Shown here in pieces: positions 1-9,965 of a stretch of DNA of 26,745 nucleotides. The stretch covers positions 10,663 to 37,407 of the forward strand of contig DECD01000033.1 in the NCBI GenBank assembly GCA_002349055.1, given 5' to 3'. The notes below the pieces were generated by a model. It was not told the DNA's origin, did not search any database, and saw only the letters and a program-made list of their open reading frames with translations. The number at the start of each line of letters is the position of its first letter. Position 1 is the stretch's first letter. The stretch comes from Bacteroidales bacterium UBA2939 (GTDB lineage Bacteria > Bacteroidota > Bacteroidia > Bacteroidales > P3). A program made the translations under genes and the position numbers.

Positions 1-1818
1 CTCCTTCTGGCCCACGATGAGGGCGTAGGGGATGCGCTGCAGGCGCAGGTCGCGCAGCTTGTAGCCAATCTTCTCGGCGCGCTCGTCGACCGACGAACGC
101 ACACCAGCCTTCACCAACTCGGCGTTGACGGCGTTGGCATAATCCATGAACTTCTCCGAGATGGGGAGCACCCTCACCTGCTCGGGGCAGAGCCAAGTGG
201 GGAAGGCACCCTCGTATTTCTCCACCAGCCAGGCGAGCGTGCGCTCGTAGCAGCCGATGCTGGTGCGATGGATGACGTAGGGGCGCACCTTGTTGCCGTT
301 CTGGTCGATATAGAACATGTCGTAGCGCGGAGCCAGCAGGGCGTCCCACTGGATGGTGATCATGGTGTCCTCCTTGCCGTAGACGTTCGAAGCGTTGATG
401 TCCACCTTGGGGCCGTAGAAGGCGGCCTCGTCGTCGTCCTCCACAAAGGGGATGTTCAGTTCGTTGAGGATGTCGCGGATGTGCTGCTGACTGGCTTCCC
501 AATCCTCGGCGGTGCCGATGTATTTCTTGGTGTTGGCAGGATCCCACTTCGAGAGGTGGTAGGTCACGTCGTCCTGCAGACCGAGGGTCGTCAGGCAGTA
601 TTTAGCCAAGGCGAGGCACTTCTTGAACTCCTCCACCATCTGGTCGGGACGCACAATGAGGTGGCCCTCCGAGATGGTAAACTGGCGCACGCGCGTCAGG
701 CCGTGCATCTCGCCGCTGTCCTCGTTGCGGAAGAGCGTCGAGGTCTCGCTGTAGCGCTTGGGCAGGTCGCGGTACGACTTGGGAGAGGCCTTGTAGACGA
801 AATACTGGAACGGGCAGGTCATAGGACGCAGGGCCAGCACCTCGGGGTCTTCGGGGTCGCCGATGACGAACATGCCGTCGCGGTAGTGCTGCCAGTGGCC
901 CGAGATTTCGTAGAGATCCTTCTTGGCCATGAAGGGGGTCTTGGTACGGATATAGCCCCACTCGTTGTCCTCCAGGTCTTCAATCCAGCGCTGCATGGTT
1001 TGCACAATCTTGGCACCCTTGGGGAGCAACAGCGGCAAACCCTGTCCGATGACGTCGACGGTGGTGAAGAGTTCCAACTCACGACCCAGCTTGTTGTGGT
1101 CGCGGTTCTTGATGTTCTCCAGGTATTCCATGTGGGCCTCGAGGTCCTCCTTGCTGAAGAAGGCCACACCGAAGATGCGCGTCAGCGACTTGCCGTTGCG
1201 GTCGCCACGCCAGTAGGTGTTCGAGTTGGCGATGAGCTTGAAGCCCTTGATGAGGCGCGTATTGAGCAGGTGGGGACCCGAGCAGAGGTCCACGAAATCG
1301 TCCTGGCTATAGATGGTGATGCGGGCGTCGGGGGCGATAGCATCGAGGAGTTCGAGCTTGTAGGGTTCATTCTTCTCGGTGAAGATGGCGCGGGCCTCGT
1401 CGCGCGACACAATCTTGCGCTCCAGACGGGTGGCTTTCTTGATGATGGATTTCATCTCCTTCTCGATGGCGTCGAGGTCCTCGCGGTTGAAGGGACGGAA
1501 GTCGAAGTCGTAGAAGAAACCCTTGTCGGTGGCGGGGCCGATGGTGATTTTGGCTTCTGGGAAGAGGTGTTTCACGGCCTCGGCCATGATGTGGGCGGTG
1601 GTGTGGCGCAGGACTGCCAGCGACTCGGGAGCGGTCTTGTCGAGCAGTTCAATCTCACAGTCGTTCTCGACGACATCTCTCAAATCCACCACATTGCCGT
1701 CGATTTTGGCAGCGCAGTAGTTGTTCAGTTCCTCAGGCTTCAGCTTCAGAATCATATCGATAATGGGGCTCGGAGCCTCGCTCTGGAACATGCCTAACGG
1801 TTTGATATTCACGTTCAT
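1..1818 (-). CDS. thrS: Threonyl-tRNA synthetase, 3' end missing
   Basis: Charges tRNA-Thr with threonine in the cytoplasm. 606 residues are visible; the family is usually about 640, so roughly 40 C-terminal residues lie beyond the left edge. In order: a short divergent N-terminal TGS-like part (1-62); the editing domain with H72/H76 and C179/H183 in the HxxxH and CxxxH patterns; a linker NRDHNKLG at 238-245; the class II catalytic core with the expected zinc ligands C335, H386 and H517, and motif 2 around RNEDSGEMHG (364-373); then the anticodon-binding domain from about 545. The start at 1818 is the first ATG after a good promoter. The core reads TISEGHLI and HRTSIGCYER where the common Bacteroides enzyme, as I remember it, reads TQDDAHIF and HRAPFGSMER; this is closer to enzymes of Clostridia. 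The identity is very secure. Confidence 0.97.
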   Translation of the reverse strand, partial: MNVNIKPLGMFQSEAPSPIIDMILKLKPEELNNYCAAKIDGNVVDLRDVVENDCEIELLDKTAPESLAVLRHTTAHIMAEAVKHLFPEAKITIGPATDKGFFYDFDFRPFNREDLDAIEKEMKSIIKKATRLERKIVSRDEARAIFTEKNEPYKLELLDAIAPDARITIYSQDDFVDLCSGPHLLNTRLIKGFKLIANSNTYWRGDRNGKSLTRIFGVAFFSKEDLEAHMEYLENIKNRDHNKLGRELELFTTVDVIGQGLPLLLPKGAKIVQTMQRWIEDLEDNEWGYIRTKTPFMAKKDLYEISGHWQHYRDGMFVIGDPEDPEVLALRPMTCPFQYFVYKASPKSYRDLPKRYSETSTLFRNEDSGEMHGLTRVRQFTISEGHLIVRPDQMVEEFKKCLALAKYCLTTLGLQDDVTYHLSKWDPANTKKYIGTAEDWEASQQHIRDILNELNIPFVEDDDEAAFYGPKVDINASNVYGKEDTMITIQWDALLAPRYDMFYIDQNGNKVRPYVIHRTSIGCYERTLAWLVEKYEGAFPTWLCPEQVRVLPISEKFMDYANAVNAELVKAGVRSSVDERAEKIGYKLRDLRLQRIPYALIVGQKE

Positions 1819-1861
1819 ATTTATATATTTTATCTATTTATTTACACTATGAATTGAACTG

Positions 1862-1895
1862 CAAAGATACAAATTAATTTTCACATGCGTGCAAA
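1862..1895 (-). promoter_or_regulatory. Promoter of thrS
   Basis: On the minus strand TATCTTTG (1869-1862) matches the Bacteroidota -7 box TAnnTTTG, with TTTG (1895-1892) 22 bases upstream, slightly longer than the usual 19-21. The start codon at 1818 would give a leader of about 35-40 bases. Confidence 0.7.
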
Positions 1896-2176
1896 AAAAG
1901 GCGAAATTATATTTATTTAACGTCAGATTTGCATTTTTCATATCGCCGAAAATTTCCGCCGTCCCAAGTAGCTATTTTCCAGACCCGGAGAGCGACCAAC
2001 TCTTACTCCCCTCTTACACCTCTCCTACTCCTCCATTTGTTAAATCTTGCGTTAAAAAGAGTTAAAAAAATCGGAAAGTACCGCCAAAACGGGGGTATGG
2101 GCCTTATATTATATAGACCGGTTCGGGAATGGCTGGACCGCAAAAAAACGAATTAACAATTAAAAACCAAACAATT
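1896..2176. other. Intergenic stretch without a gene
   Basis: Lies between the divergent thrS and the DUF6266 gene. It holds pyrimidine-rich runs (about 2004-2035) and A-rich runs (2054-2070) but no ORF resembling a protein and no clear TAnnTTTG box in the plus direction. The last 30 bases are an A/C-rich leader typical of this phylum. The promoter of the downstream gene could not be placed. Confidence 0.5.
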
Positions 2177-2962
2177 ATGGCAAAACAAACGAATGGACTC
2201 TTGGGCGGCTACACCGGGAAGGTCGGTCCCGTGGTGGGCTATCAATGGAAAGGGGTGTGGTGTGTGCGGTCGCAGCCGCGAAAGGTACACAACCCGCGCA
2301 CCGAAGCACAGCAGGAGCACCGTGCAATGTTCTGCGAGGAGGTGCGTCTGGCGGGCAAGATGCGGTGGGCCGTGAACATCGGCTTCAAGACGCTGAGCGA
2401 CGCGATGGACATGACGGCGCAGAACCTCTTCGTCAAGGCTAACCAGCAGGCGTTCAGGACCCTGAACGGCCACTTTGCAGTGGACTACCGCCACCTGCAG
2501 GTCAGCGCCGGGCCGGTGGCGCCGGTGGCCGTCACCGAGGTGGTGCACGACGAGCACAACGTGCTGACCGTCAAGTTCGAGAAGAACCCCTTGCACCTGC
2601 CGGCCGACAATCACGACAACGTCTACGTATGGGTGTGGAGCCCGGAGGCGGGTGCGGGCTACCTGGCCAACCCCGTCTACCGTCGCATGAAACGGCTGAG
2701 CACGGTGCTCCCCGACTATCTGGAGGGAACGGAGCTGCACGTCTACGCCTTCGCGCAGAACGAGCAGGGCGACTGCTCGAACACCGCCTACGGCGATGCG
2801 GACAGCGGCCTGGAGACAACCGAATGGGACGCTGCCAACAAGCTGGACATCTATAACTTGCAAAACAATTCGACGGTAGGCAGATGGGGTGGATTGGACT
2901 GTGACCCCAGGGGGCTTCCAGCCCTGAAGGAGCAGGATTCCGGCGGCTGGCCTGCGACCTGA
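2177..2962 (+). CDS. DUF6266 family protein
   Basis: A protein of 261 residues that I assign to DUF6266, a Bacteroidota family of unknown function. The recognisable part is the N-terminus: MAKQTNGLLGGYTGKVGPVV followed by a W-x-V-R-S-x-P-R-K segment and NPRTEAQQEHR (about residues 38-48). There is no signal peptide and no membrane segment. The middle (about 110-215) looks like a beta-rich domain with alternating hydrophobic residues. The start at 2177 was chosen over an in-frame ATG at 2129 because it gives the conserved MAKQ-type N-terminus and follows an A/C-rich leader. The last 33 residues or so, after NLQNN, look like translated non-coding sequence (see findings). No partner is evident; mutB follows after 120 bases with its own promoter. 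Confidence 0.75.
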   Translation: MAKQTNGLLGGYTGKVGPVVGYQWKGVWCVRSQPRKVHNPRTEAQQEHRAMFCEEVRLAGKMRWAVNIGFKTLSDAMDMTAQNLFVKANQQAFRTLNGHFAVDYRHLQVSAGPVAPVAVTEVVHDEHNVLTVKFEKNPLHLPADNHDNVYVWVWSPEAGAGYLANPVYRRMKRLSTVLPDYLEGTELHVYAFAQNEQGDCSNTAYGDADSGLETTEWDAANKLDIYNLQNNSTVGRWGGLDCDPRGLPALKEQDSGGWPAT

Positions 2963-3032
2963 CAGGGAGGTGGCCCCAAAGGCGGGTTCGTCGGCTTTTG
3001 AAAAAAGATTTTCCTATATTGAAAATATTTAT

Positions 3033-3040
3033 TATATTTG
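3033..3040 (+). promoter_or_regulatory. Probable promoter -7 box of mutB
   Basis: TATATTTG matches TAnnTTTG and lies 43 bases before the mutB start. No good TTTG is found at the expected -33 distance, so the call rests on the -7 box and position alone. Confidence 0.5.
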
Positions 3041-3082
3041 CAATTTAAAGTTAATGATTGAACAAACAATAAACGATTGATA

Positions 3083-5254
<2,172 letters not shown>

Positions 5255-5260
5255 TAGACA

Positions 5261-6259
5261 ATGAAGAATAGATTTTTCATAACTTTGATAGCAATGCTCC
5301 TCGCCGCCCCTGCGGCGAGGGCATTCGATTTTAGGGCCCAGGCCCCCTCGGGCCAGTGGGTCTATTATACCGTCATCGACGACAACAGCGTCAAGGTAGT
5401 CAATCCCGACTGGGACTCACGGACGCCTCCATCGGGCGTGCTGACCATCCCCGCCACCGCCACCAACAGCACTAACGGCACCACCTACAATGTGACAGTT
5501 ATAGACGCGGAAGCCTTCAAAAGCTGCGACGGACTGACCACGGTGGTCATCCCCGAAGGGGTCACCCGAATCGGCCGCATGGCTTTTGCCTACTGTACGG
5601 CCCTCGACAGCGTGTCGCTGCCCTCGACGCTGACTTACATCGGCTCCATGGCCTTCACCAGCACATCGTTCTATTCGACCAGCCACCTCAATGCTGATGG
5701 ACTCCTCATCGCCGGTGCCTACCTCATAGGCTCGCTCTCGAGCATCACGGGAAGCATCACGGTGCCGGAAGGCGTCCAAGGTCTGGGCAACATGGCTTTC
5801 TACAACTGCGCCTCCATGGAACGTGTCAACCTGCCCGCAGGCCTTCGTTTCATCGGTGAGAATGCCTTCCAGGACTGCCGTGAGCTCGACACCGTGGAGC
5901 TGCATAACAACGTTCCTCCGGCACTCGAGAGCAACGCTTTCACCAATGCCGACCAAACCGTCATACTGGTACCCTGCCACCAATCCGCAGCCTATCAAGC
6001 CGCAGAGTACTGGAGCAGCCACACCATCGAGGAAAACTGCTCTTCGGTTGGAATTGCCGCCGTCGAGTCCGACATGCCGACAATAACAATTGTCGAAGGT
6101 GGCATAAACCTCGACTTGTCGGAAAACGAAACGGCCACAATCAGCGACATGACAGGTCGGCGCGTGGCGGAAAGCATGGGCGGATTCGTAGCCCTGCCGT
6201 CGCATGGCGTCTACATCGTCAGCATCCCTGGCATGAAATCAGCCAAGGTAGCCTACTGA
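5261..6259 (+). CDS. Secreted BspA-like leucine-rich-repeat protein
   Basis: A 332-residue exported protein. Residues 1-21 form a signal peptide (MKNRFFITLIAMLLAAPAARA). From about 60 to 235 there are repeats of the LRR_5/BspA (Treponema pallidum) type, with the pattern AFxxCxxLxxVxxPxxVxxIGxxAF seen several times (for example around VIPEGVTRIGRMAFAYC). The final 60 residues (ISDMTGRRV ... LPSHGVYIVSI) resemble a type IX secretion sorting domain, with the xVYIVxI and terminal Lys-Val pattern, but the match is only moderate. Such proteins are usually surface-exposed and bind host or matrix proteins. It follows mutB by 6 bases, an odd pairing. Its stop overlaps by 7 bases the end of the convergent LysE-family gene, with no terminator between them. 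Confidence 0.85.
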   Translation: MKNRFFITLIAMLLAAPAARAFDFRAQAPSGQWVYYTVIDDNSVKVVNPDWDSRTPPSGVLTIPATATNSTNGTTYNVTVIDAEAFKSCDGLTTVVIPEGVTRIGRMAFAYCTALDSVSLPSTLTYIGSMAFTSTSFYSTSHLNADGLLIAGAYLIGSLSSITGSITVPEGVQGLGNMAFYNCASMERVNLPAGLRFIGENAFQDCRELDTVELHNNVPPALESNAFTNADQTVILVPCHQSAAYQAAEYWSSHTIEENCSSVGIAAVESDMPTITIVEGGINLDLSENETATISDMTGRRVAESMGGFVALPSHGVYIVSIPGMKSAKVAY

Positions 6260-7092
6260 ACATTATCGAAAGAAACTGAATCGAGAGGAGTCTTGTCTAC
6301 GGGTATGATGATAGTGGTTTTAATGATGCTGTCATCAAAGCTGTCGTTTATGCTGTCGCATTGTTTTTCAGCATTATCATGCTTCACAATGTTGTGCACT
6401 CTCTGCACCAGACCCGTCTTCTGCAAGTTGGGGTCTTTCTGGACATGACCCGTCTGGTAGCGAATCATCGAGATGACAAGATAGAGCGAGAATGCGATGA
6501 GGATGATGCCGGTAATCTTGTTGAAAATGTTCATGATGCGGGCAGTGAACCAGTGCTGCAACATGGCGGCGAGGCGACACTTGAGCACATCGGTACCGAA
6601 GACAGCAAGCAACATGCCGATGAAGAAGAAATAGCGGTCGCGCACAGAAAGATCCATCTCGGCAGAAAGGAATGTGATGATGGAGACCCAGTAGAGCCAG
6701 ATGAGGGGATTGAGGATATTGAGCAGGAATCCCTTGAGCATGAGCTGCCATCGGTGGGTAACCTCGATAGAACTGAACTTGAGGCGCCCCTCGCCGCTGC
6801 CAGCCGACTTCACCTTGCTACGATAGGTGAGAACGCCGAAGATGCAGGTGGCGGCACCGCCGATGATAGAGACATATACATTATGTAGCAGAGCATTCAA
6901 ATCAACATTTGAAAGCACCGTGAGCATCATCAGGACGATGATGACATCGCTCAAGCTGACGCCTGCTGCAAAGGAAATAGCCTTGCGGAAACCATGGTGT
7001 ATACTATTCTGAATCAGTGAGAAGAACGCGGGGCCGAGGCTGAAGAACAGCGACAGCAGAACGCCACAGATTATACCAACAACAAACTCCAT
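6253..7092 (-). CDS. LysE-family translocator
   Basis: A 279-residue inner-membrane protein of the LysE/RhtB exporter superfamily, which moves amino acids or related small molecules out of the cell; the substrate cannot be told. Residues 5-27 contain the typical first helix with SLGPAFFSLIQNS (18-30), a match to the family's G-P-x-x-x-x-x-x-x-x-x-G region (G35). Further helices are at about 42-62, 72-90, 117-141, 152-172 and 190-212. The protein continues with about 67 hydrophilic residues (212-279), unusual for a family that normally ends soon after the last helix. ATG 7092 is chosen over the in-frame ATG at 7122 because the promoter -7 box (7112-7119) lies between them. It ends convergently inside the LRR gene. 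Confidence 0.85.
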   Translation of the reverse strand: MEFVVGIICGVLLSLFFSLGPAFFSLIQNSIHHGFRKAISFAAGVSLSDVIIVLMMLTVLSNVDLNALLHNVYVSIIGGAATCIFGVLTYRSKVKSAGSGEGRLKFSSIEVTHRWQLMLKGFLLNILNPLIWLYWVSIITFLSAEMDLSVRDRYFFFIGMLLAVFGTDVLKCRLAAMLQHWFTARIMNIFNKITGIILIAFSLYLVISMIRYQTGHVQKDPNLQKTGLVQRVHNIVKHDNAEKQCDSINDSFDDSIIKTTIIIPVDKTPLDSVSFDNVQ

Positions 7093-7111
7093 TCTGTTCA
7101 GAAATGATTTG

Positions 7112-7119
7112 CAAAGATA
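7112..7119 (-). promoter_or_regulatory. Promoter -7 box of the LysE-family gene
   Basis: TATCTTTG on the minus strand, 20 bases before the ATG at 7092. At the -33 distance there is only a T-rich TTTTCG. The leader would be short, about 13 bases. Confidence 0.6.
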
Positions 7120-7192
7120 CAACTTTTTTAGAACATGGCGAAAAAAATAACATTTTGTAACCTTTTACATTTCTCCCTGTCGAAAAAAAACG

Positions 7193-7200
7193 TATTTTTG
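7193..7200 (+). promoter_or_regulatory. Promoter -7 box of the metal-handling operon
   Basis: TATTTTTG matches TAnnTTTG; TTTC at 7170-7173 sits near the -33 position. The start codon at 7210 is only 9 bases after the box, so the message would be nearly leaderless. Confidence 0.6.
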
Positions 7201-7209
7201 CAGTTCGAA

Positions 7210-7572
7210 ATGAAACATGCAACGAACATATTAGTCTCGGCTATCATGCTGACGATGATACTCTTGGGGACAGCAGGCGTGTCTGTCGAGAAGTGTTCGT
7301 GCACGGGGAAAATTTCGCTGGTGCTGCCGACAGAAAGCGACTGCTGTCCCGACGAAGGCGATTGCATGACCGTGAAATCGATGCAGCTGTCGGACTATAT
7401 GCCGACGGCCTCCGCCAGCATTGACCTGCCGGTGCAACCCGTGCTGTTTGCGGTGTTTCCGCCGATGATTCCCACCACTTTGTGCGGACACAGCACTCCG
7501 TGTCCCTACAAACATTACGGCCAATTCCCACCGGGGGAGTTGTCTCACACGATTGATGTGCTGAGAGTTTGA
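7210..7572 (+). CDS. Small Cys-rich exported protein, HYC_CC_PP type
   Basis: A 120-residue protein with a hydrophobic N-terminal signal or anchor (residues 6-24). It then shows the three landmarks of the Bacteroidota HYC_CC_PP family in order, with a variant first one: EKCSCTG (27-33) where HYC is usual, DCCPD (44-48), and FPPM (83-86). Other possible metal or disulfide residues are C52, C92, H94, C98 and H102. The start at 7210 follows the -7 box; an upstream ATG at 7135 would lie before that box. Members of this family are often found beside TonB-dependent receptors and HMA domain proteins, and both follow here, which supports a role in periplasmic metal handling. The biochemical function is unknown. 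Confidence 0.75.
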   Translation: MKHATNILVSAIMLTMILLGTAGVSVEKCSCTGKISLVLPTESDCCPDEGDCMTVKSMQLSDYMPTASASIDLPVQPVLFAVFPPMIPTTLCGHSTPCPYKHYGQFPPGELSHTIDVLRV

Positions 7573-7596
7573 TTGACTGCTTGAACACGTGGAAAC

Positions 7597-7618
7597 GCTT
7601 GGGTATCCATACTCAAGC
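7597..7618 (+). other. Hairpin between the small Cys-rich gene and the receptor
   Basis: GCTTGGGTAT and ATACTCAAGC pair over ten positions (one G-U) around a very tight loop. It is not followed by a T-run, so it does not look like a terminator. It lies 35 bases before the receptor start and could affect its expression. Confidence 0.5.
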
Positions 7619-7644
7619 AATCAAGCAATTAAACAATCAAACAA
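7613..7644 (+). repeat. Four tandem 8-bp units just before the receptor start
   Basis: Units TCAAGCAA, TCAAGCAA, TTAAACAA and TCAAACAA follow each other directly and end 8 bases before the ATG at 7653. They occupy the translation-initiation region and overlap the right arm of the hairpin at 7597-7618. Confidence 0.75.
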
Positions 7645-7652
7645 TAGAATCA

Positions 7653-9626
7653 ATGATAAAAAGATTTTTTGCTGCGGCACTGACGGTGCTGGCAGCCACA
7701 AGTGTCGGAGCACAGGCCGACACCGCCACCCGAAGCCGCACGCTTGGGGAGGTATCCATCGAACAACGCAAAGTCGAAGGAGTGTCGCGCATGGGCGGCG
7801 CCATCAACGGCACCGAACTTGGACAAGGCGAGCTCTTCCGTGCCGCCTGCTGCAATCTGGGCGAGAGCTTCGTCACCAATCCGTCGGTCGACGTGAACTA
7901 CAACGATGCTGCCGTGGGTGCCCGACAAATCAAGCTGCTGGGCCTCAGCGGCCAGTATGTGCAGATGCTCCTCGAAAACATGCCCGTCACCCTGGGTGCC
8001 GCCATGCCCTATCAGCTGGGCTATGTGCCGGGGGCATGGATGAAAAGCATCTCGGTGAGCAAGGGTGCCTCGAGCGTCAAAAACGGGTCGCAGAGCATCA
8101 CCGGACAAATCAACGTGGAATACCTCAAACCCGAGGACGACCCCGAACTGAAAATCAACCTCTACACCGACAGCCGCCTCAAGAGCGAAGCCAACGTGAT
8201 GGGCAACGCCCACCTCACCCCCCACCTCAGCACCGAGGTGCTGGCACATTTCGAGAAGGACTTCATGCACATGGACGAAGACGATGACGGATGGCAAGAC
8301 TCTCCGTCCGTGGAGCAGTGGCATGTGCAGAACCGCTGGAAATACCAGAAGGGACGCTATATCATGCACGCCGGCTTCGGCTACCTGCACGAGAACCGCG
8401 AGGGCGGCCAGATGAAAGACCTCTCGCCGACACCCTACCAAGTACTCATCGAGGCCAACCGCCTGGACGGCTACATGAAACACGCATTCCTGCTCAACAG
8501 CGAGCATAACACCAACCTCGCCCTTTTGGCCAACGGCAGCCTTTACAACCTCGATGGCACCTTCGGCCTCAAGGATTACACCGACCGTCAGCAAAGCCTC
8601 ACCAGCCAGCTCATGCTGGAGCACGACTTCAGCGACAGCCACAACCTCTCCACCGGACTCAGCTTCAACGCCGACCGCATGAAAGAAACCCTCACGACAT
8701 CGAACCTCGAACCCACCACCGAACTCACGCCGGGCGCATACGCTCAGTACACCTTCAAGCCCAGCTACAAGTTCACCGCCATGGCGGGTCTAAGGGTTGA
8801 CTACAGTTCGCTCTACGGCCACACCTATCTCACACCGCGCCTGCATGTAAAATGGACACCCACCGACTGGATGACCCTCCGGGCCTCCACCGGCAAAGGA
8901 TACCGCACACCCCACGCCCTCGCCGAGAACCACTATTTGCTGACCTCGGGTCGCACCCTTGTCATCTACGACCTCAAGCAGGAGGAATCCTGGAACCGGG
9001 GAGCCAGCCTGGCCCTCTACATCCCGCTGAGGGAACGCACGCTGACGGTCAACGCCGAATACTACTACACCGACTTCATCAACCAGGCCGTGGTGGACTA
9101 CGACAGCGACCCGACCAAGATTAGCATCGACAACCTCGACGGCCGCTCCTACTCGCACACCCTGCAGCTGGACGCCAACTACGACATCACCGACGACATC
9201 AACCTGCTGGCCGCCTTCCGCTACAACCGCGTGATGTGCACCTATGGCGGGAAGCTGAGGGAGAAACCCTTGCAAAGCCGCTACAAAGGACTGGTCACCG
9301 TGAGTTGGAAACCCATGATGGCACTGTGGCAGGTGGACCTCACGCTGCAACTCAACGGCGGTGGTCGCATCCCCAAATACATCGATGAGGCCGGCAATAC
9401 GGTCCACGGCCAAAGGTTCCCTGCCTACCCGCAACTGAACCTCCAGGTGACACGCGAGTTCCGCCACCTCTCGGTTTATGTCGGCGGCGAGAATCTCACC
9501 AACTACCGCCAACCCGACCCCGTCATCAACGCCGCCAACCCCTGGTCGCCGACGTTCGACCCGACGCTCGTCTGGGGACCCGTGCACGGCATCATGGCTT
9601 ACGCGGGCATACGTATGAATCTATAA
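7653..9626 (+). CDS. TonB-dependent outer-membrane receptor, probably for metal or metallophore
   Basis: A 657-residue outer-membrane receptor. Residues 1-20 are a signal peptide ending VGAQA. A plug domain follows at about 45-160 with the segment RAACCNLGESFVTNPSVDV (63-81), including the C66-C67 pair, and IKLLGLSGQYVQMLLENMP (93-111). The rest is a 22-strand-type barrel with many alternating aromatic and polar strands; a near C-terminal segment reads LSVYVGGENLTNYRQ, as in many receptors. It lacks the N-terminal carboxypeptidase-like domain common in Bacteroidota receptors and has no SusD partner, so it is not a glycan system. The short receptor with a CC-NLGE plug beside an HMA protein fits metal uptake, with copper most likely by analogy. 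An in-frame start at 7569 was rejected because it would bury the signal peptide. Confidence 0.9.
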   Translation: MIKRFFAAALTVLAATSVGAQADTATRSRTLGEVSIEQRKVEGVSRMGGAINGTELGQGELFRAACCNLGESFVTNPSVDVNYNDAAVGARQIKLLGLSGQYVQMLLENMPVTLGAAMPYQLGYVPGAWMKSISVSKGASSVKNGSQSITGQINVEYLKPEDDPELKINLYTDSRLKSEANVMGNAHLTPHLSTEVLAHFEKDFMHMDEDDDGWQDSPSVEQWHVQNRWKYQKGRYIMHAGFGYLHENREGGQMKDLSPTPYQVLIEANRLDGYMKHAFLLNSEHNTNLALLANGSLYNLDGTFGLKDYTDRQQSLTSQLMLEHDFSDSHNLSTGLSFNADRMKETLTTSNLEPTTELTPGAYAQYTFKPSYKFTAMAGLRVDYSSLYGHTYLTPRLHVKWTPTDWMTLRASTGKGYRTPHALAENHYLLTSGRTLVIYDLKQEESWNRGASLALYIPLRERTLTVNAEYYYTDFINQAVVDYDSDPTKISIDNLDGRSYSHTLQLDANYDITDDINLLAAFRYNRVMCTYGGKLREKPLQSRYKGLVTVSWKPMMALWQVDLTLQLNGGGRIPKYIDEAGNTVHGQRFPAYPQLNLQVTREFRHLSVYVGGENLTNYRQPDPVINAANPWSPTFDPTLVWGPVHGIMAYAGIRMNL

Positions 9627-9638
9627 AATGAATAAGAT

Positions 9639-9947
9639 ATGAAAAAGACTCTTTTGATGATTATGGCCAGCCTGCTGCTGATGGCTGGCGCCAAGGAAAT
9701 GCGCGTGCTGGTGATGACCCCCACGCCGAAAATGCACTGCGAAAATTGCGAGAACAAAATCAAGAAGAACCTCCGCTTCGAGAAAGGCGTGGTGAAAATC
9801 GAGACCAACGTCGAGGCCCAGACGGTCACCGTCACCTACGATGCCTCGAAGACCAACGCCGAAAATATCCAGACGGCGATGAAGAAGATTGGCTACGACA
9901 CCAAGGTCGTCTCCGACAAGCCGCAAGAGAACCGGAAGAAAAAATAG
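9639..9947 (+). CDS. Exported HMA-domain metal-binding protein
   Basis: A 102-residue protein starting 12 bases after the receptor stop. Residues 1-18 are a signal peptide; the rest is a single heavy-metal-associated (HMA) fold with beta-alpha-beta-beta-alpha-beta order and the metal motif M32-H-C34-E-N-C37, a match to MxCxxC. It resembles CopZ, Atx1 or the MerP-like periplasmic proteins, which bind Cu(I) or another soft metal. The C-terminus is Lys-rich. Location and signal peptide suggest that it takes the metal from the receptor in the periplasm; that transfer is inferred. Confidence 0.88.
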   Translation: MKKTLLMIMASLLLMAGAKEMRVLVMTPTPKMHCENCENKIKKNLRFEKGVVKIETNVEAQTVTVTYDASKTNAENIQTAMKKIGYDTKVVSDKPQENRKKK

Positions 9948-9965
9948 GGCAAAAATAAACTTTTT

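Noticed and set aside
268..1797. A 509-residue open frame on the plus strand opposite thrS
   Set aside because: It is a shadow of thrS: low-complexity Val/Leu/Gly/Glu-rich translation with no family resemblance, caused by the codon bias of the real gene.
2963..3082. Cobalamin riboswitch before mutB
   Set aside because: The gap is only 120 bases and shows no B12-box-like conserved core or the needed set of stems.
7573..7652. Cobalamin riboswitch before the TonB-dependent receptor
   Set aside because: The gap is 80 bases with one small hairpin and tandem octamers; this is far too short for such a riboswitch.
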